Notes: generated by a model not told the origin, from the sequence alone. 60,941 nt of DNA from an uncultured Bacilli bacterium (GCA_947624565.1 CANQKX010000006.1:1-60941); one strand, 5' to 3'; counted from the first letter of the stretch, positions 1 to 7,694 are shown. Numbers and translations are program-made.

Positions 1-457
1 TTATGTCTTGGATCTTTTCTTTTATATTTTCTATTGATAAACCAAATAATGAAGGAAATGTTTTTGTCATCTTGATTGTTTCTTCTTTGCTGTATCCTAT
101 ATCCATTATGTCTTGAATCTTTTGTTTTATATTTTCTATTGAATAACCAAATAACGCAGGTGATGATTTTGTCATCTTGATTGTTTCTTCTTTGCTGTAT
201 CCTATATCTATTATATCTTGAATCTTTTGTTTTATATTTTCTATTGAATAACCAAATAATTGTGGTAATGATTTTGTCATCTTGATTATTTCCTCTTTGC
301 TGTATTCTAATTTAATAAAATATTCATAGTTCCTTTTAATATTATCATAAAGTTTTTCTTCTGTTAATTCACATATTGGATATGAATTTATTATATAATC
401 TATTTCTTCTGATGTATATCCAATATCTAGCATATAATTATATATTTTTTCTTTCAT
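1..457 (-). CDS. Repeat protein with mTERF-like helical repeats (partial, C-terminus outside window)
   Basis: This ORF is missing from the track because it runs off the window edge without a stop. Its ATG overlaps the ybeY stop as ATGA, so the two are probably translationally coupled. About 50 N-terminal residues are followed by at least three copies of a 35-residue unit, for example SIENIKQKIQDIIDIGYSKE and KMTKSLPQLFGYS. The pattern (a Pro, a Leu/Phe pair, then an ENI..KI helix and a Gly) resembles the mTERF repeat, a helical fold that binds nucleic acid in organelles. The resemblance is from memory of the repeat pattern, so the family call is tentative. Nothing shows what it binds. Confidence 0.6.
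   Translation of the reverse strand, partial: MKEKIYNYMLDIGYTSEEIDYIINSYPICELTEEKLYDNIKRNYEYFIKLEYSKEEIIKMTKSLPQLFGYSIENIKQKIQDIIDIGYSKEETIKMTKSSPALFGYSIENIKQKIQDIMDIGYSKEETIKMTKTFPSLFGLSIENIKEKIQDI
4..318. repeat. Three tandem 105-bp coding repeats
   Basis: The word TGTCTTGGATC and its variants begin at 4, 109 and 214, giving an exact 105-bp period (35 codons) inside the partial repeat protein. Copies 1 and 2 are nearly identical in DNA. The third diverges at its distal end. The DNA-level identity points to recent duplication, and slippage or recombination could change repeat number. Confidence 0.9.
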
Positions 458-909
458 TTTCTTCTCCTACTTACTCCATATTTTTCTAATATTTTATCTT
501 GAAGATCAAACATTATTTTTTCTTCTTCTTTTTTCATATAATCATAACCTAATAAATGTAAAAAACCATGAGTAGTTAAAAAACATAATTCCCTTTTTAA
601 ACTATGATTATATTCTTTTGTTTGAGATTTTGCTTTATCAATAGATATATAAATATCACCTAGTACTCTTATATTATCATTAATTATAGTCTTATCATCT
701 TCAAGTGCAAAACTAATTACATCAGTTTCCCTATCGATATTTCTATATTCTTTATTTAATTTATGTATTGTTTCATTATCTACAATAATAACATTATATG
801 TAATATTATCTAAATTAAAATAATCCGCTAAAAAGTAAACTAAATTATTAAGTTCATCTATTTCCTTTAATTTTTCATTTGTTTCATTAAATACTTCTAT
901 TTGATTCAT
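454..909 (-). CDS. ybeY: YbeY-like rRNA-processing endoribonuclease, third metal ligand changed
   Basis: YbeY is a zinc-dependent single-strand RNase that matures 16S rRNA 3' ends and helps ribosome quality control. The family core is visible (DVISFAL, LGDIYIS, THGFLHLLGYD). The family's H-x3-H-x5-H zinc motif reads HGFLHLLGYDY here, so the third His is Tyr. I chose the ATG at 909 (MNQIEV, 151 aa, normal length) because it overlaps the upstream VanZ stop as ATGA; the track start at 963 adds an unlikely N-terminal tail. The neighbours (yqfC/yqfD and yqeY/rpsU upstream) match the Bacillus order, minus phoH and yqfF. Family sure; activity uncertain because of the lost ligand. Confidence 0.88.
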   Translation of the reverse strand: MNQIEVFNETNEKLKEIDELNNLVYFLADYFNLDNITYNVIIVDNETIHKLNKEYRNIDRETDVISFALEDDKTIINDNIRVLGDIYISIDKAKSQTKEYNHSLKRELCFLTTHGFLHLLGYDYMKKEEEKIMFDLQDKILEKYGVSRRRK

Positions 910-1523
910 CTTAAAATACCCCATAAACTTGAATTTGTATATATTATTGCAAGTATTATACATATTATAATTGTTAATACATTTTTAAAGCCATCACTTG
1001 TAAAAAATGATGGAAGATGACTTTCTAATGTATCTATAACTATAAATATTAAATATCCTAAAAATCCACCTACTATATTTAATATAATATCATCTATATC
1101 AAAAGTTCTACCTATTTTTGCTTGAGTAATTTCTATTACAAAAGATGTTACTAAAGTTATTATCATTATTGGAGATAATTTTCTTGTTTTTAACACATAT
1201 GAAACAAATAATCCATACGGAATAAATAATATTATATTTCCAATTATATTTTTTATAAATAATTTAGAACCAACTTCATATCTAAGTATTTCTTTAAATG
1301 GGATAAAATTATTAGTTCCATAATTTACATCTTGAAATGTTACAACATAAAATAAAAGCATTGCATATATTAAAAATACTAACATAAATAATTCTTTGTA
1401 TAAAACAAATTTATGTTTATGTACAGATAAATATACTAATCTTATTGTTACTATTACAACTGTAAATATAAATATCATTGGGAAATTTTCTGTAAATGCA
1501 TTTTGTAAAGTTTTTTCTATCAT
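906..1523 (-). CDS. VanZ-like membrane protein
   Basis: This is a 205-residue integral membrane protein with about five hydrophobic segments. It has the VanZ-family signature: NFIPFKEI followed by IIGNIILFIPYG and a FDIDDIILNIVGG segment. In glycopeptide-resistance clusters VanZ proteins confer low-level teicoplanin resistance, but most chromosomal copies have no known role. It sits between yqfD and ybeY and overlaps ybeY by four bases. The start has a clear GGAG ribosome site (AAAGGAGTAGTAATATG). No resistance genes are nearby, so I do not infer a resistance function. Confidence 0.85.
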   Translation of the reverse strand: MIEKTLQNAFTENFPMIFIFTVVIVTIRLVYLSVHKHKFVLYKELFMLVFLIYAMLLFYVVTFQDVNYGTNNFIPFKEILRYEVGSKLFIKNIIGNIILFIPYGLFVSYVLKTRKLSPIMIITLVTSFVIEITQAKIGRTFDIDDIILNIVGGFLGYLIFIVIDTLESHLPSFFTSDGFKNVLTIIICIILAIIYTNSSLWGILR

Positions 1524-1538
1524 ATTACTACTCCTTTA

Positions 1539-2708
1539 TTAATTTTCTTCTTCTTTTTTTATTTTATTGTTTTCTAGAGGTATTAATTTTTCTTCTTTTC
1601 CTATTTGTTCATAACATGATATAAACATATCTAATACTATTTTACTATCTTTTACATTAAAATTCAAAGTTTTTTCTTCTAATATGTATTCATCTTTATC
1701 AAGTGATTGTAAAACTTTTTCTTTTGCTTTTTCAATTGCTTTCATTTTTGCTTGTGAATTTGTGTATTTATCATTAATAATTTTAACTTCTCTTTGAGTT
1801 TCTATACCTATTTCAAAAGGCACTAATTTATTTTTAAATCTATATAAAGGATTTCTTTCAAAACTTTTATACTTATTAAAACTAATATATTTATCAGCAA
1901 GTTTTATATAAAATGATTTCTTTTTATTATTCGTATATTGTTTTTCTGTATAATTAAGTGGAAATTCTATATTAACATTATACCATACTTCAGCATATAC
2001 TTTACCTTTAGCATGTACATACTGTTTTACTGTATCATCTTTAATAATCATACCACTTATTATTACATCACCTTTATTTACATAAGTATTTAAATCTACC
2101 ATTTTAACTCCATTTTCTGCATATATTGTTTTAACTACTCCTGATTTACTAGCAATTACATTGGTATATTCTTCTTTTTCTTTTTTATTACTTAATTTCC
2201 TTTCTACTATCTTTACTTCATATTTAGTACCTATATCAGTTATTTCAATCCATTCTATATAATCTTTATATTTTTCTTTTATATCTTCTTTTATATTTTC
2301 AACTTGTTTATAACTTTTCTTTAAAGAAAATTTTTTTATATCATAATTTTCTAGTTCTTTTTTTATTTTATTATTCAACTCATTATTAGAACTAATTATT
2401 TCTACACTAAAAATTGTATTTGATAAAAATATTAAAAACAATAATCCTAAAATAGACATAAAAATAAGTATTTTATTTTTATTTATTAATTCTTTAAATT
2501 TTCTTAAACCTGTAGATTCAATTATATCTACTTTATAGATAGATTTAATTTTTAATAATTTATTATAATCTTTTTCATTTATCTTTATTAATGTTTCTTT
2601 ATGGGATATTTTACTAATCTTAAGTATATTAACATTATTATCTTTACATCTATGTAAAAATTTAGAAATGTTTTTACCTGTTATTTTTATTATTAAATAG
2701 CTATTCAT
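1539..2708 (-). CDS. yqfD: Sporulation protein YqfD
   Basis: At 389 aa this matches the family's usual length. A cytoplasmic N-terminal region of about 85 residues precedes one membrane segment (ILIFMSILGLLFLIFLS) and a large exported domain. That domain contains the conserved GVVKTIYAENG.. VNKGDVIISG and YAEVWY stretches of YqfD. The family is made in the mother cell under SigE in Bacillus and is needed for normal sporulation; its biochemical role is not established. The gene overlaps yqfC by eight bases, as expected for the yqfC-yqfD pair, and is followed by vanZ where Bacillus has phoH. Confidence 0.92.
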   Translation of the reverse strand: MNSYLIIKITGKNISKFLHRCKDNNVNILKISKISHKETLIKINEKDYNKLLKIKSIYKVDIIESTGLRKFKELINKNKILIFMSILGLLFLIFLSNTIFSVEIISSNNELNNKIKKELENYDIKKFSLKKSYKQVENIKEDIKEKYKDYIEWIEITDIGTKYEVKIVERKLSNKKEKEEYTNVIASKSGVVKTIYAENGVKMVDLNTYVNKGDVIISGMIIKDDTVKQYVHAKGKVYAEVWYNVNIEFPLNYTEKQYTNNKKKSFYIKLADKYISFNKYKSFERNPLYRFKNKLVPFEIGIETQREVKIINDKYTNSQAKMKAIEKAKEKVLQSLDKDEYILEEKTLNFNVKDSKIVLDMFISCYEQIGKEEKLIPLENNKIKKEEEN

Positions 2709-2946
2709 TTATACCCTCAAAAATTATATTATTATAATTACCCGTTATTAAAACTTCATTGTTTAATAATTTAACTATAGATAAATTTTTACCTTTTATA
2801 ATTATCTTTCTACTATTTTCAATAATAATTATTTCATTATCTGAAATATTACCTAGATTAGTATAATTTTCTATATCAATATTATTTTTTTTTAATATCA
2901 TCTTAAATTCATTTTGTCTAATATAATTACTTATGTATTTTCCCAT
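2701..2946 (-). CDS. yqfC: YabP/YqfC family sporulation protein
   Basis: This 81-residue protein has the YabP/YqfC pattern: an N-terminal segment, then short beta strands (NEIIIIENSRKIIIKGKNLSI, NNEVLITGNYNNIIFEG). Family members are small SigE-regulated coat or cortex-associated proteins. A GAGGG ribosome site precedes the ATG. The gene overlaps yqfD, and the pair is a conserved unit in spore formers. A strong terminator upstream at 2972-2998 separates it from the BspA-like gene, so yqfC probably has its own promoter in the AT-rich leader. Confidence 0.88.
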   Translation of the reverse strand: MGKYISNYIRQNEFKMILKKNNIDIENYTNLGNISDNEIIIIENSRKIIIKGKNLSIVKLLNNEVLITGNYNNIIFEGINE

Positions 2947-2971
2947 ATATATCCCTCTAATTAAGTATATG

Positions 2972-2998
2972 AAAAAAAAAAGACTTTAAGAAGTCTTT
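2972..2998 (-). terminator. Rho-independent terminator upstream of yqfC
   Basis: On the minus strand AAAGACTTCTTAAAGTCTTT is followed by a run of ten T. It would end transcription coming from the 3161-3850 gene. Confidence 0.85.
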
Positions 2999-3160
2999 AC
3001 ATATTATTTAAGTTATAAATTAATATATCTTCATTTAATTGTATTTTAAAACTAATAGTCATTTTTAAATTTCTGTCATGTTAATAATATGCTTTTAATA
3101 AATTATATTTGGATTTTCATATATTATCTATCTTCTTGATAAATTTCATTTAAACTATTT
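2999..3160. other. AT-rich intergenic stretch
   Basis: About 160 bp lie between the BspA-like gene and its downstream terminator. I see no ORF with a ribosome site, no strong hairpin and no recognisable promoter. Confidence 0.5.
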
Positions 3161-3850
3161 TTAATATTGAAGAGTTCCTTTTGTTACATTTGAAGATGTT
3201 GATTTTGTTTCAATCATCATATCAACTAAATTTGATGTTTCATTAGTATAATTTACGATAATTTTTGAATTTATATTAGTTGCAGTATCTAAAAATATAT
3301 TATCATATGTTATTATATTTGGATTTGTTATTGAAATTGTAGTTGATAAATTATGAGTATTACTAAACATATTACTAGCATTATTTACATTTGATATATC
3401 CAAATTACTTAAATCTATAGTAGTAACATTTTCTAGATTGCTAAATAAATTAGATGAATTAGGATTAGCAATAACGCCCCCATCTTGTCCTACATATAAT
3501 TCATAAAGAGAATCACTATCACTATCTTTATACCACGCTAATATGCTTTCATTTTTAGATTCTGAAACATCAAAACTATCTATAGCATCCATTGGAACTA
3601 TTTTATTAGATTCAAATGTTATTGATTCTATTTCATTTTTATTTATTGGAGCATCTGAAAATAAATTTTCAATTAAATAATTATTTGTCTCAGCAGTTTG
3701 TATATTCGTTTTTAAATCATCTTTTAATTTATTATTCAAAGTTATAGAATTGTTCATAGTAACAAGAAACATGCCTAAAACTGCAAGAAATAATATAAGT
3801 AAACTAAATAAAATATATGAAATAGCAAAACCTCTATTATTTATTCTCAT
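3161..3850 (-). CDS. Prepilin-like membrane protein with a BspA/DUF285-type repeat
   Basis: The N-terminus (MRINNRGFAISYILFSLLIL) looks like a type IV prepilin-like leader: short basic stretch, Gly, then a hydrophobic helix. After about 75 residues comes an exposed region with ILAWYKDSDSDSLYELYVGQ and TTIDLSNLDISNVNNASNMF. That second part matches the BspA-like leucine-rich (DUF285) surface-protein repeat, but there are only one or two units, so it is short. I chose the start at 3850 for its AGGTGAGAAT ribosome site, giving 229 aa. It probably displays a small domain outside the membrane. No pilus assembly genes are nearby and the function is unknown. Confidence 0.65.
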   Translation of the reverse strand: MRINNRGFAISYILFSLLILFLAVLGMFLVTMNNSITLNNKLKDDLKTNIQTAETNNYLIENLFSDAPINKNEIESITFESNKIVPMDAIDSFDVSESKNESILAWYKDSDSDSLYELYVGQDGGVIANPNSSNLFSNLENVTTIDLSNLDISNVNNASNMFSNTHNLSTTISITNPNIITYDNIFLDTATNINSKIIVNYTNETSNLVDMMIETKSTSSNVTKGTLQY

Positions 3851-3920
3851 ATTCTCACCTATTGTAAGTATAACATAATTAATATTAAATTTCAATTAAA
3901 AAGAATGTATCTAATACATT

Positions 3921-4367
3921 CTACATTAATGATTGTAATTTTTCTTTTATTATTTGATTTACCTTTGACATATCTGCTCTTGCCTTTAATTTTGGAGAGA
4001 CTTCTTTCATTATTTTTCCCATATCACTTTGTGATGATGGTTTTATTAAATCAAATGCATCATCTATTATCTTATTAATTTCATCTATTGTTAATTGTTT
4101 TGGTAAATATTCATTTAATATATCTATTTCTTCATTATACGAATTCATTAAATCATCTCTAGATGCTTTTTTAAAATCTTCTATTGCATCTTTTCTTAAT
4201 TTTACTTGTTTAACTATTAAAGTAATTATTTCTTCATCAGTTAAATCTCTTTTTAATTTAATTTCTTCCATTTGAATTGCTGCTTTTACAGATTTTATTG
4301 TATCTGTCTTCTTTTTATTATGTTCTTTCATTGCACAAATCATATCTTTTTGTAATCTTTCTTTCAT
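3921..4367 (-). CDS. yqeY: GatB/YqeY domain protein
   Basis: This is a 148-residue YqeY-like protein, the free-standing form of the helical tail domain of the amidotransferase GatB. Conserved segments include MKERLQKDMICAMKE, RLDxIK-type KTDTIKSVKAAIQ, LPKQLTIDEI and MGKIMKEVSPKLKARADMS. The start at 4367 has GGAGG six bases upstream and gives the family's usual length. It follows rpsU, the conserved rpsU-yqeY order in Bacillota. A hairpin with a T run lies between the two and probably lowers yqeY expression relative to rpsU. The molecular role is unproven; a tRNA-related one is usually assumed. Confidence 0.92.
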   Translation of the reverse strand: MKERLQKDMICAMKEHNKKKTDTIKSVKAAIQMEEIKLKRDLTDEEIITLIVKQVKLRKDAIEDFKKASRDDLMNSYNEEIDILNEYLPKQLTIDEINKIIDDAFDLIKPSSQSDMGKIMKEVSPKLKARADMSKVNQIIKEKLQSLM

Positions 4368-4377
4368 AATATCCTCC

Positions 4378-4402
4378 AAAAAAAAGCAGTTATACTGCTT
4401 AA
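4378..4402 (-). terminator. Terminator or attenuator between rpsU and yqeY
   Basis: AAGCAGTATAACTGCTT plus a run of T lies directly after the rpsU stop and just before the yqeY ribosome site. Since yqeY has no obvious promoter of its own, read-through is likely. Confidence 0.8.
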
Positions 4403-4597
4403 TTAATCTCTATCTCTACTTTGTTTTTTTCTACTATTTTTTATACCAGCTTTTTTTGCTTCTCTTCTAACAATACCTGGTTTAGAATAATGTTCTCTTT
4501 TTTTGCATTCAGAAGGGATTCCGCTTTTAGCTACTTGTTGTTTAAATCTCTTTAAAGCATTATCAATGTTTCCATTTTTTACCACTACTTTAGTCAC
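4403..4597 (-). CDS. rpsU: Small-subunit ribosomal protein bS21
   Basis: At 64 aa it is slightly longer than the usual 57-60. It has the bS21 signature NIDNALKRFKQQVAKSGI and the basic tail REHYSKPGIVRREAKKAGIK. The start codon is GTG, preceded by GGAGGGACATAA. bS21 sits near the anti-Shine-Dalgarno region of 16S rRNA and affects initiation. A consensus-like promoter is upstream, and yqeY follows. Confidence 0.97.
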   Translation of the reverse strand: MTKVVVKNGNIDNALKRFKQQVAKSGIPSECKKREHYSKPGIVRREAKKAGIKNSRKKQSRDRD

Positions 4598-4628
4598 TTA
4601 TGTCCCTCCCTTCGTGTTTACTAAACAA

Positions 4629-4657
4629 ATTATATCACTCAAAAGACTTAATTTCAA
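4629..4657 (-). promoter_or_regulatory. Promoter of rpsU
   Basis: On the minus strand TTGAAA and TATAAT are separated by exactly 17 bp, about 30 bp upstream of the rpsU GTG. Typical SigA spacing. Confidence 0.8.
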
Positions 4658-4693
4658 CATTTTTTTTATTTTTTTATAAATAAATTCTTAAAA

Positions 4694-4722
4694 ATAAAAT
4701 TGAGGAAATTATTCCTCAATCA
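4694..4722 (-). terminator. Terminator after the peptide genes
   Basis: ATTGAGGAA-TAAT-TTCCTCAAT on the minus strand is followed by TTTATTTTT. It closes the transporter-peptide transcription unit before rpsU. Confidence 0.85.
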
Positions 4723-4727
4723 TTTTA

Positions 4728-4892
4728 TTAAAAACCACAGAGATTTTTAGAAACAAATCTTCTAATAGAAGAACCTACATATCTACCTAAGTCACTAAAT
4801 GACGTAATTCCTTTCCAAATAGCATTTAATAATGCACCTGATACTCCTCCTGCTTTTATTTGCTTCATCTCGTTTATATTTAACTGTTTCAT
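4728..4892 (-). CDS. Double-glycine-leader peptide 2 (putative bacteriocin precursor)
   Basis: This 54-residue ORF is too short for the ORF track. The leader MKQLNINEMKQIKAGG is almost identical to that of the neighbouring peptide and ends in the Gly-Gly cut by C39 peptidase exporters. The predicted mature part is 38 residues. It begins VSGALLNAIWKGITSF, is amphipathic, carries basic residues (GSSIRRFVSKN) and ends CGF with a single Cys. A GGAGG ribosome site lies six bases before the ATG. It sits immediately downstream of peptide 1 and of a C39 ABC exporter. I infer an exported antimicrobial or signalling peptide. No modification enzyme and no clear immunity gene are adjacent. Confidence 0.8.
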   Translation of the reverse strand: MKQLNINEMKQIKAGGVSGALLNAIWKGITSFSDLGRYVGSSIRRFVSKNLCGF

Positions 4893-4903
4893 CTTTATTC
4901 CTC

Positions 4904-5044
4904 CTATCTACATTTGTATGGTCTTGTGTATCCATCTAAAAGACCTGCCAAAAAAGATATACCTGCAGCTATTATTGCCCAACCTACTGCAGTAATACCT
5001 CCTGCTTTTATTTGTTTCATTTCATTTACATTTAATTTCTTCAT
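4904..5044 (-). CDS. Double-glycine-leader peptide 1 (putative bacteriocin precursor)
   Basis: This 46-residue ORF is not in the track. The leader MKKLNVNEMKQIKAGG shares 14 of 16 positions with peptide 2. The predicted mature part is 30 residues, strongly hydrophobic and small-residue rich (ITAVGWAIIAAGISFLAG), with a polar tail GYTRPYKCR containing one Cys. Glycines spaced along the helix would suit helix-helix packing, as in two-peptide class II bacteriocins. The start lies inside the last codons of the exporter gene (23-bp overlap) with a GGAGG site, so translation is coupled. Each mature peptide has one Cys, so a disulfide between the two is possible but speculative. Confidence 0.8.
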   Translation of the reverse strand: MKKLNVNEMKQIKAGGITAVGWAIIAAGISFLAGLLDGYTRPYKCR

Positions 5045-7067
5045 TTTTTCCTCCATCAATTTTTATAATTTTATTAAACAAATCTGAATTATTATCTCTA
5101 TGTGAAATTAAAATTAAAGTTAAATCGTATTCAGCGTTTATTTTTTTTATTATTTCTCTTTCACTTTCAACATCTAATTCATTCATTGTTTCATCAAGTA
5201 CTAATATCTTTTTATTTCTAAGAAGCGAACGTGCTAATAATATTCTTTGTCTTTCCCCACCTGATAAATTGTGACCATTTTCCTCTAAAAGAAAGTCTAA
5301 TGTAATATTTCTTTCTTTTAAAATCTTATCAATATTTGTTATTTTTATAACTTTATCTAACTCTTCTTTTCTTGCTTCTTTAAATAATTTAATGTTATTT
5401 AAAAGACTATCCGTAAATATAAATTCATTTTGAGATACATAACATATATTATTATTTATATCTTTCATACTTAACTTATTTATATCTATACCATCTATTT
5501 TTACCATATTATCATCACAGGATAATTGTTTAGTTAGTATTTTAAATATTGTAGATTTACCCGTTCCACTCTTGCCTTTTATAAATATATAATCTCCTTT
5601 ATCAATTTTAAAATTTATGTTAAGGAGTGTTTTTTTATTTGAATACGAATAATGTAATTTTTTAAATTCTATAGAGTCTTTAAACTCTATATTTTTACAA
5701 TCTATATCACTTATTAATTGATGTGATAATGACTTTAATCTTTTATAAGAATTTTTTGATTCAATAATAAGATTATCTAATGTAATAACATTTTTTAATG
5801 AAATAAAAATATATATAATAAGTGTGTTTAATGAGAATAAGTAAGAGATTGATAACATTTTATTATGAGATAGAATAATTCCTACAAAAAGAATAATTAT
5901 ACATGTAAATACACTAATAAAATCTTGTATTGACTCAAAATTTAGTAATGTTTTATTTAAACTGAAATTGCTTTTTAGGAAATTATTATATTTATTTTCA
6001 AAAATGGATTTTATATTTTCTTCAATATTTAAATTTTTTATCGTGTCTATACCTAGTATACTTTCGACTAAATATGTATTAACGCAAGAATTATTTTCTT
6101 TATTTATCATTGAACTATTTCTAATATTATTTCTAATAGATAAATAAATTAAAATATAAATAATAACCATTATTAGTAATATTAAAAATATTAATTTATT
6201 AATAACAAATAATATTATACATATAATCAAAATATAGATTAGATCAATTATAAAAGAAAAACTAACAACATTGATAAATTCTTTAATACTAGATAAATCA
6301 TTTATTCTAGATACAATATCACCAACTGGTCTATTATGGTGATACTTTAGTGGAAGAGATAAAATATTATTATAAGTTTTATTTGTTAGAGAAATATCTA
6401 ATTTTTTATTATATTTTAAAATTATAATATTTCTAATATAATCTATAATTACTTTTGATATACATATTAAAGTAAATATAATAAATATACTAGTAATTTT
6501 AGAATAATTATCATATAAATAACTTAAATAAAATGAATGAAAAACTGATAATATTGATGCCAATATGGATAATGTGACAAAAACATATATATATTTACTA
6601 TTATTTTTTAAGTAATTAAATATTTTTTTAAAATTACTATCTTTTTTTTCATTTATAATATCATCAGTTTTATCAAATGTTATAACTATATTGGACCATT
6701 CTTTTTCAAATGAATCAAAATCATATTTAATATATCCTCTAATAGGATCATATACATATAAAATGTCATCTTTTATTTTATCAATAATAATATAATGTTC
6801 ATATTTACCCTCTACCTTTATATGCGCAATTAAAGGTAGTTTTAAATTACACAAATCATTTATTTCACATTTATATGCATTAGATACTAGTCCAACTTTT
6901 TTAGATACTTCTACTATACTATATACACTAGTTCCACTATCATCAGTATTTAACATTTCTCTTAATGAATCCATACTAATATTACCTTTATAATACCTAA
7001 TAATATTATAAAGGCATGAAACAGCACAATCTTTAATACCTTGTTGCCCTATATATTTTACTTTCAT
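5022..7067 (-). CDS. Peptidase-containing ABC exporter for double-glycine peptides
   Basis: This 681-aa protein fuses three parts. Residues 1-135 are a C39 cysteine peptidase (QQGIKDCAVSCLYN with the catalytic Cys, His in YEHYIIIDK, Asp in YVYDPIRG). Residues about 155-450 are a six-helix ABC exporter membrane domain. Residues about 470-680 are the ATPase (Walker A GKSGTGKST, signature LSGGERQR, Walker B ILVLDETMNELD). Proteins of this kind cut leader peptides after Gly-Gly and export the product. The two overlapping and adjacent GG-leader ORFs downstream are its evident substrates. No HlyD-type accessory protein is nearby. Ribosome site GGAGGG precedes the ATG. Confidence 0.95.
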   Translation of the reverse strand: MKVKYIGQQGIKDCAVSCLYNIIRYYKGNISMDSLREMLNTDDSGTSVYSIVEVSKKVGLVSNAYKCEINDLCNLKLPLIAHIKVEGKYEHYIIIDKIKDDILYVYDPIRGYIKYDFDSFEKEWSNIVITFDKTDDIINEKKDSNFKKIFNYLKNNSKYIYVFVTLSILASILSVFHSFYLSYLYDNYSKITSIFIIFTLICISKVIIDYIRNIIILKYNKKLDISLTNKTYNNILSLPLKYHHNRPVGDIVSRINDLSSIKEFINVVSFSFIIDLIYILIICIILFVINKLIFLILLIMVIIYILIYLSIRNNIRNSSMINKENNSCVNTYLVESILGIDTIKNLNIEENIKSIFENKYNNFLKSNFSLNKTLLNFESIQDFISVFTCIIILFVGIILSHNKMLSISYLFSLNTLIIYIFISLKNVITLDNLIIESKNSYKRLKSLSHQLISDIDCKNIEFKDSIEFKKLHYSYSNKKTLLNINFKIDKGDYIFIKGKSGTGKSTIFKILTKQLSCDDNMVKIDGIDINKLSMKDINNNICYVSQNEFIFTDSLLNNIKLFKEARKEELDKVIKITNIDKILKERNITLDFLLEENGHNLSGGERQRILLARSLLRNKKILVLDETMNELDVESEREIIKKINAEYDLTLILISHRDNNSDLFNKIIKIDGGKNEEIKCK

Positions 7068-7120
7068 TTTATCCCTCCATAAAATATATAAACCACAACT
7101 TTTGAAATTCCCCTAAAAAT

Positions 7121-7149
7121 TAAAAAAAACTAAAAATTAATTTAGTTTT
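7121..7149 (-). terminator. Terminator upstream of the peptide exporter
   Basis: AAAACTAAA-TTAAT-TTTAGTTTT followed by more T on the minus strand overlaps the stop of the 7137 gene, isolating the exporter operon. Confidence 0.8.
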
Positions 7150-7694
7150 GCACTTTTTAATACATCTATCATCTCACCTATATTTTTTTCATATTCACTT
7201 TCTAATATTAATTCACAAACATAAACAACATAATTTGGATCTGCTTTAAAATCAATAACAGAAAAAATATAAACACAATTTTCTGATTTATCACTTTTAC
7301 CTAAATATTCTATTCTTGTAATTGTTTTATCATCCATCTCAATTTTAGATTCTTTTTTATGTATTTTTGAATTTTTTCTTTGCTGTAAAAAATAACTAAT
7401 TTGTTTATCTAAAATTTCTTTACTACTATTTTCTTCGTATTCACTCAAATTGTATGTAAAAGCCCCAAATATTTGTTTATCATTTTTGTTTGTATATAAA
7501 TCATATTCACCAGATTCTTTTTTTATAAAATCCTCACTAAACGTAAACACTACTCTATTATCCTTTGTTAGATAATTAACTTTTTTCACTTCTTTTGGCT
7601 TACTATTAATAAGATTTGCAACTATTACAAATATTACAATTAAAATTACAGGAACAATCAAAAATAACCATTTTAAATTAAATTTCTTTTTCAT
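7137..7694 (-). CDS. Single-pass membrane-anchored protein of unknown function
   Basis: The protein is 185 aa from the ATG at 7694, chosen because AGAGG sits six bases upstream; the track start is two codons earlier. One N-terminal membrane helix (WLFLIVPVILIVIFVIVANL) is followed by an external domain of about 150 residues. That domain includes RVVFTFSEDFIKKESGEYDLY and a C-terminal ELILESEYEKNIGEMIDVLKSAK. The alternating strands and final helix resemble PsbP/LpqN-type folds, but I cannot assign it. It lies eight codons after the HD protein with no terminator between them, so they probably form one operon. Confidence 0.7.
   Translation of the reverse strand: MKKKFNLKWLFLIVPVILIVIFVIVANLINSKPKEVKKVNYLTKDNRVVFTFSEDFIKKESGEYDLYTNKNDKQIFGAFTYNLSEYEENSSKEILDKQISYFLQQRKNSKIHKKESKIEMDDKTITRIEYLGKSDKSENCVYIFSVIDFKADPNYVVYVCELILESEYEKNIGEMIDVLKSAKLN

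Noticed and set aside
4-318. Regularly spaced repeats as a possible CRISPR array
   Set aside because: The 105-bp units are contiguous, in frame and translate to a 35-residue protein repeat; there are no unique spacers.
454-963. Track start of ybeY at 963
   Set aside because: The extra N-terminal residues have no family match and the ATG at 909 is coupled to the VanZ stop.
4728-5044. Lanthipeptide or sactipeptide precursors
   Set aside because: Each peptide has a single Cys and no LanM, LanB/C or radical-SAM enzyme is encoded nearby.
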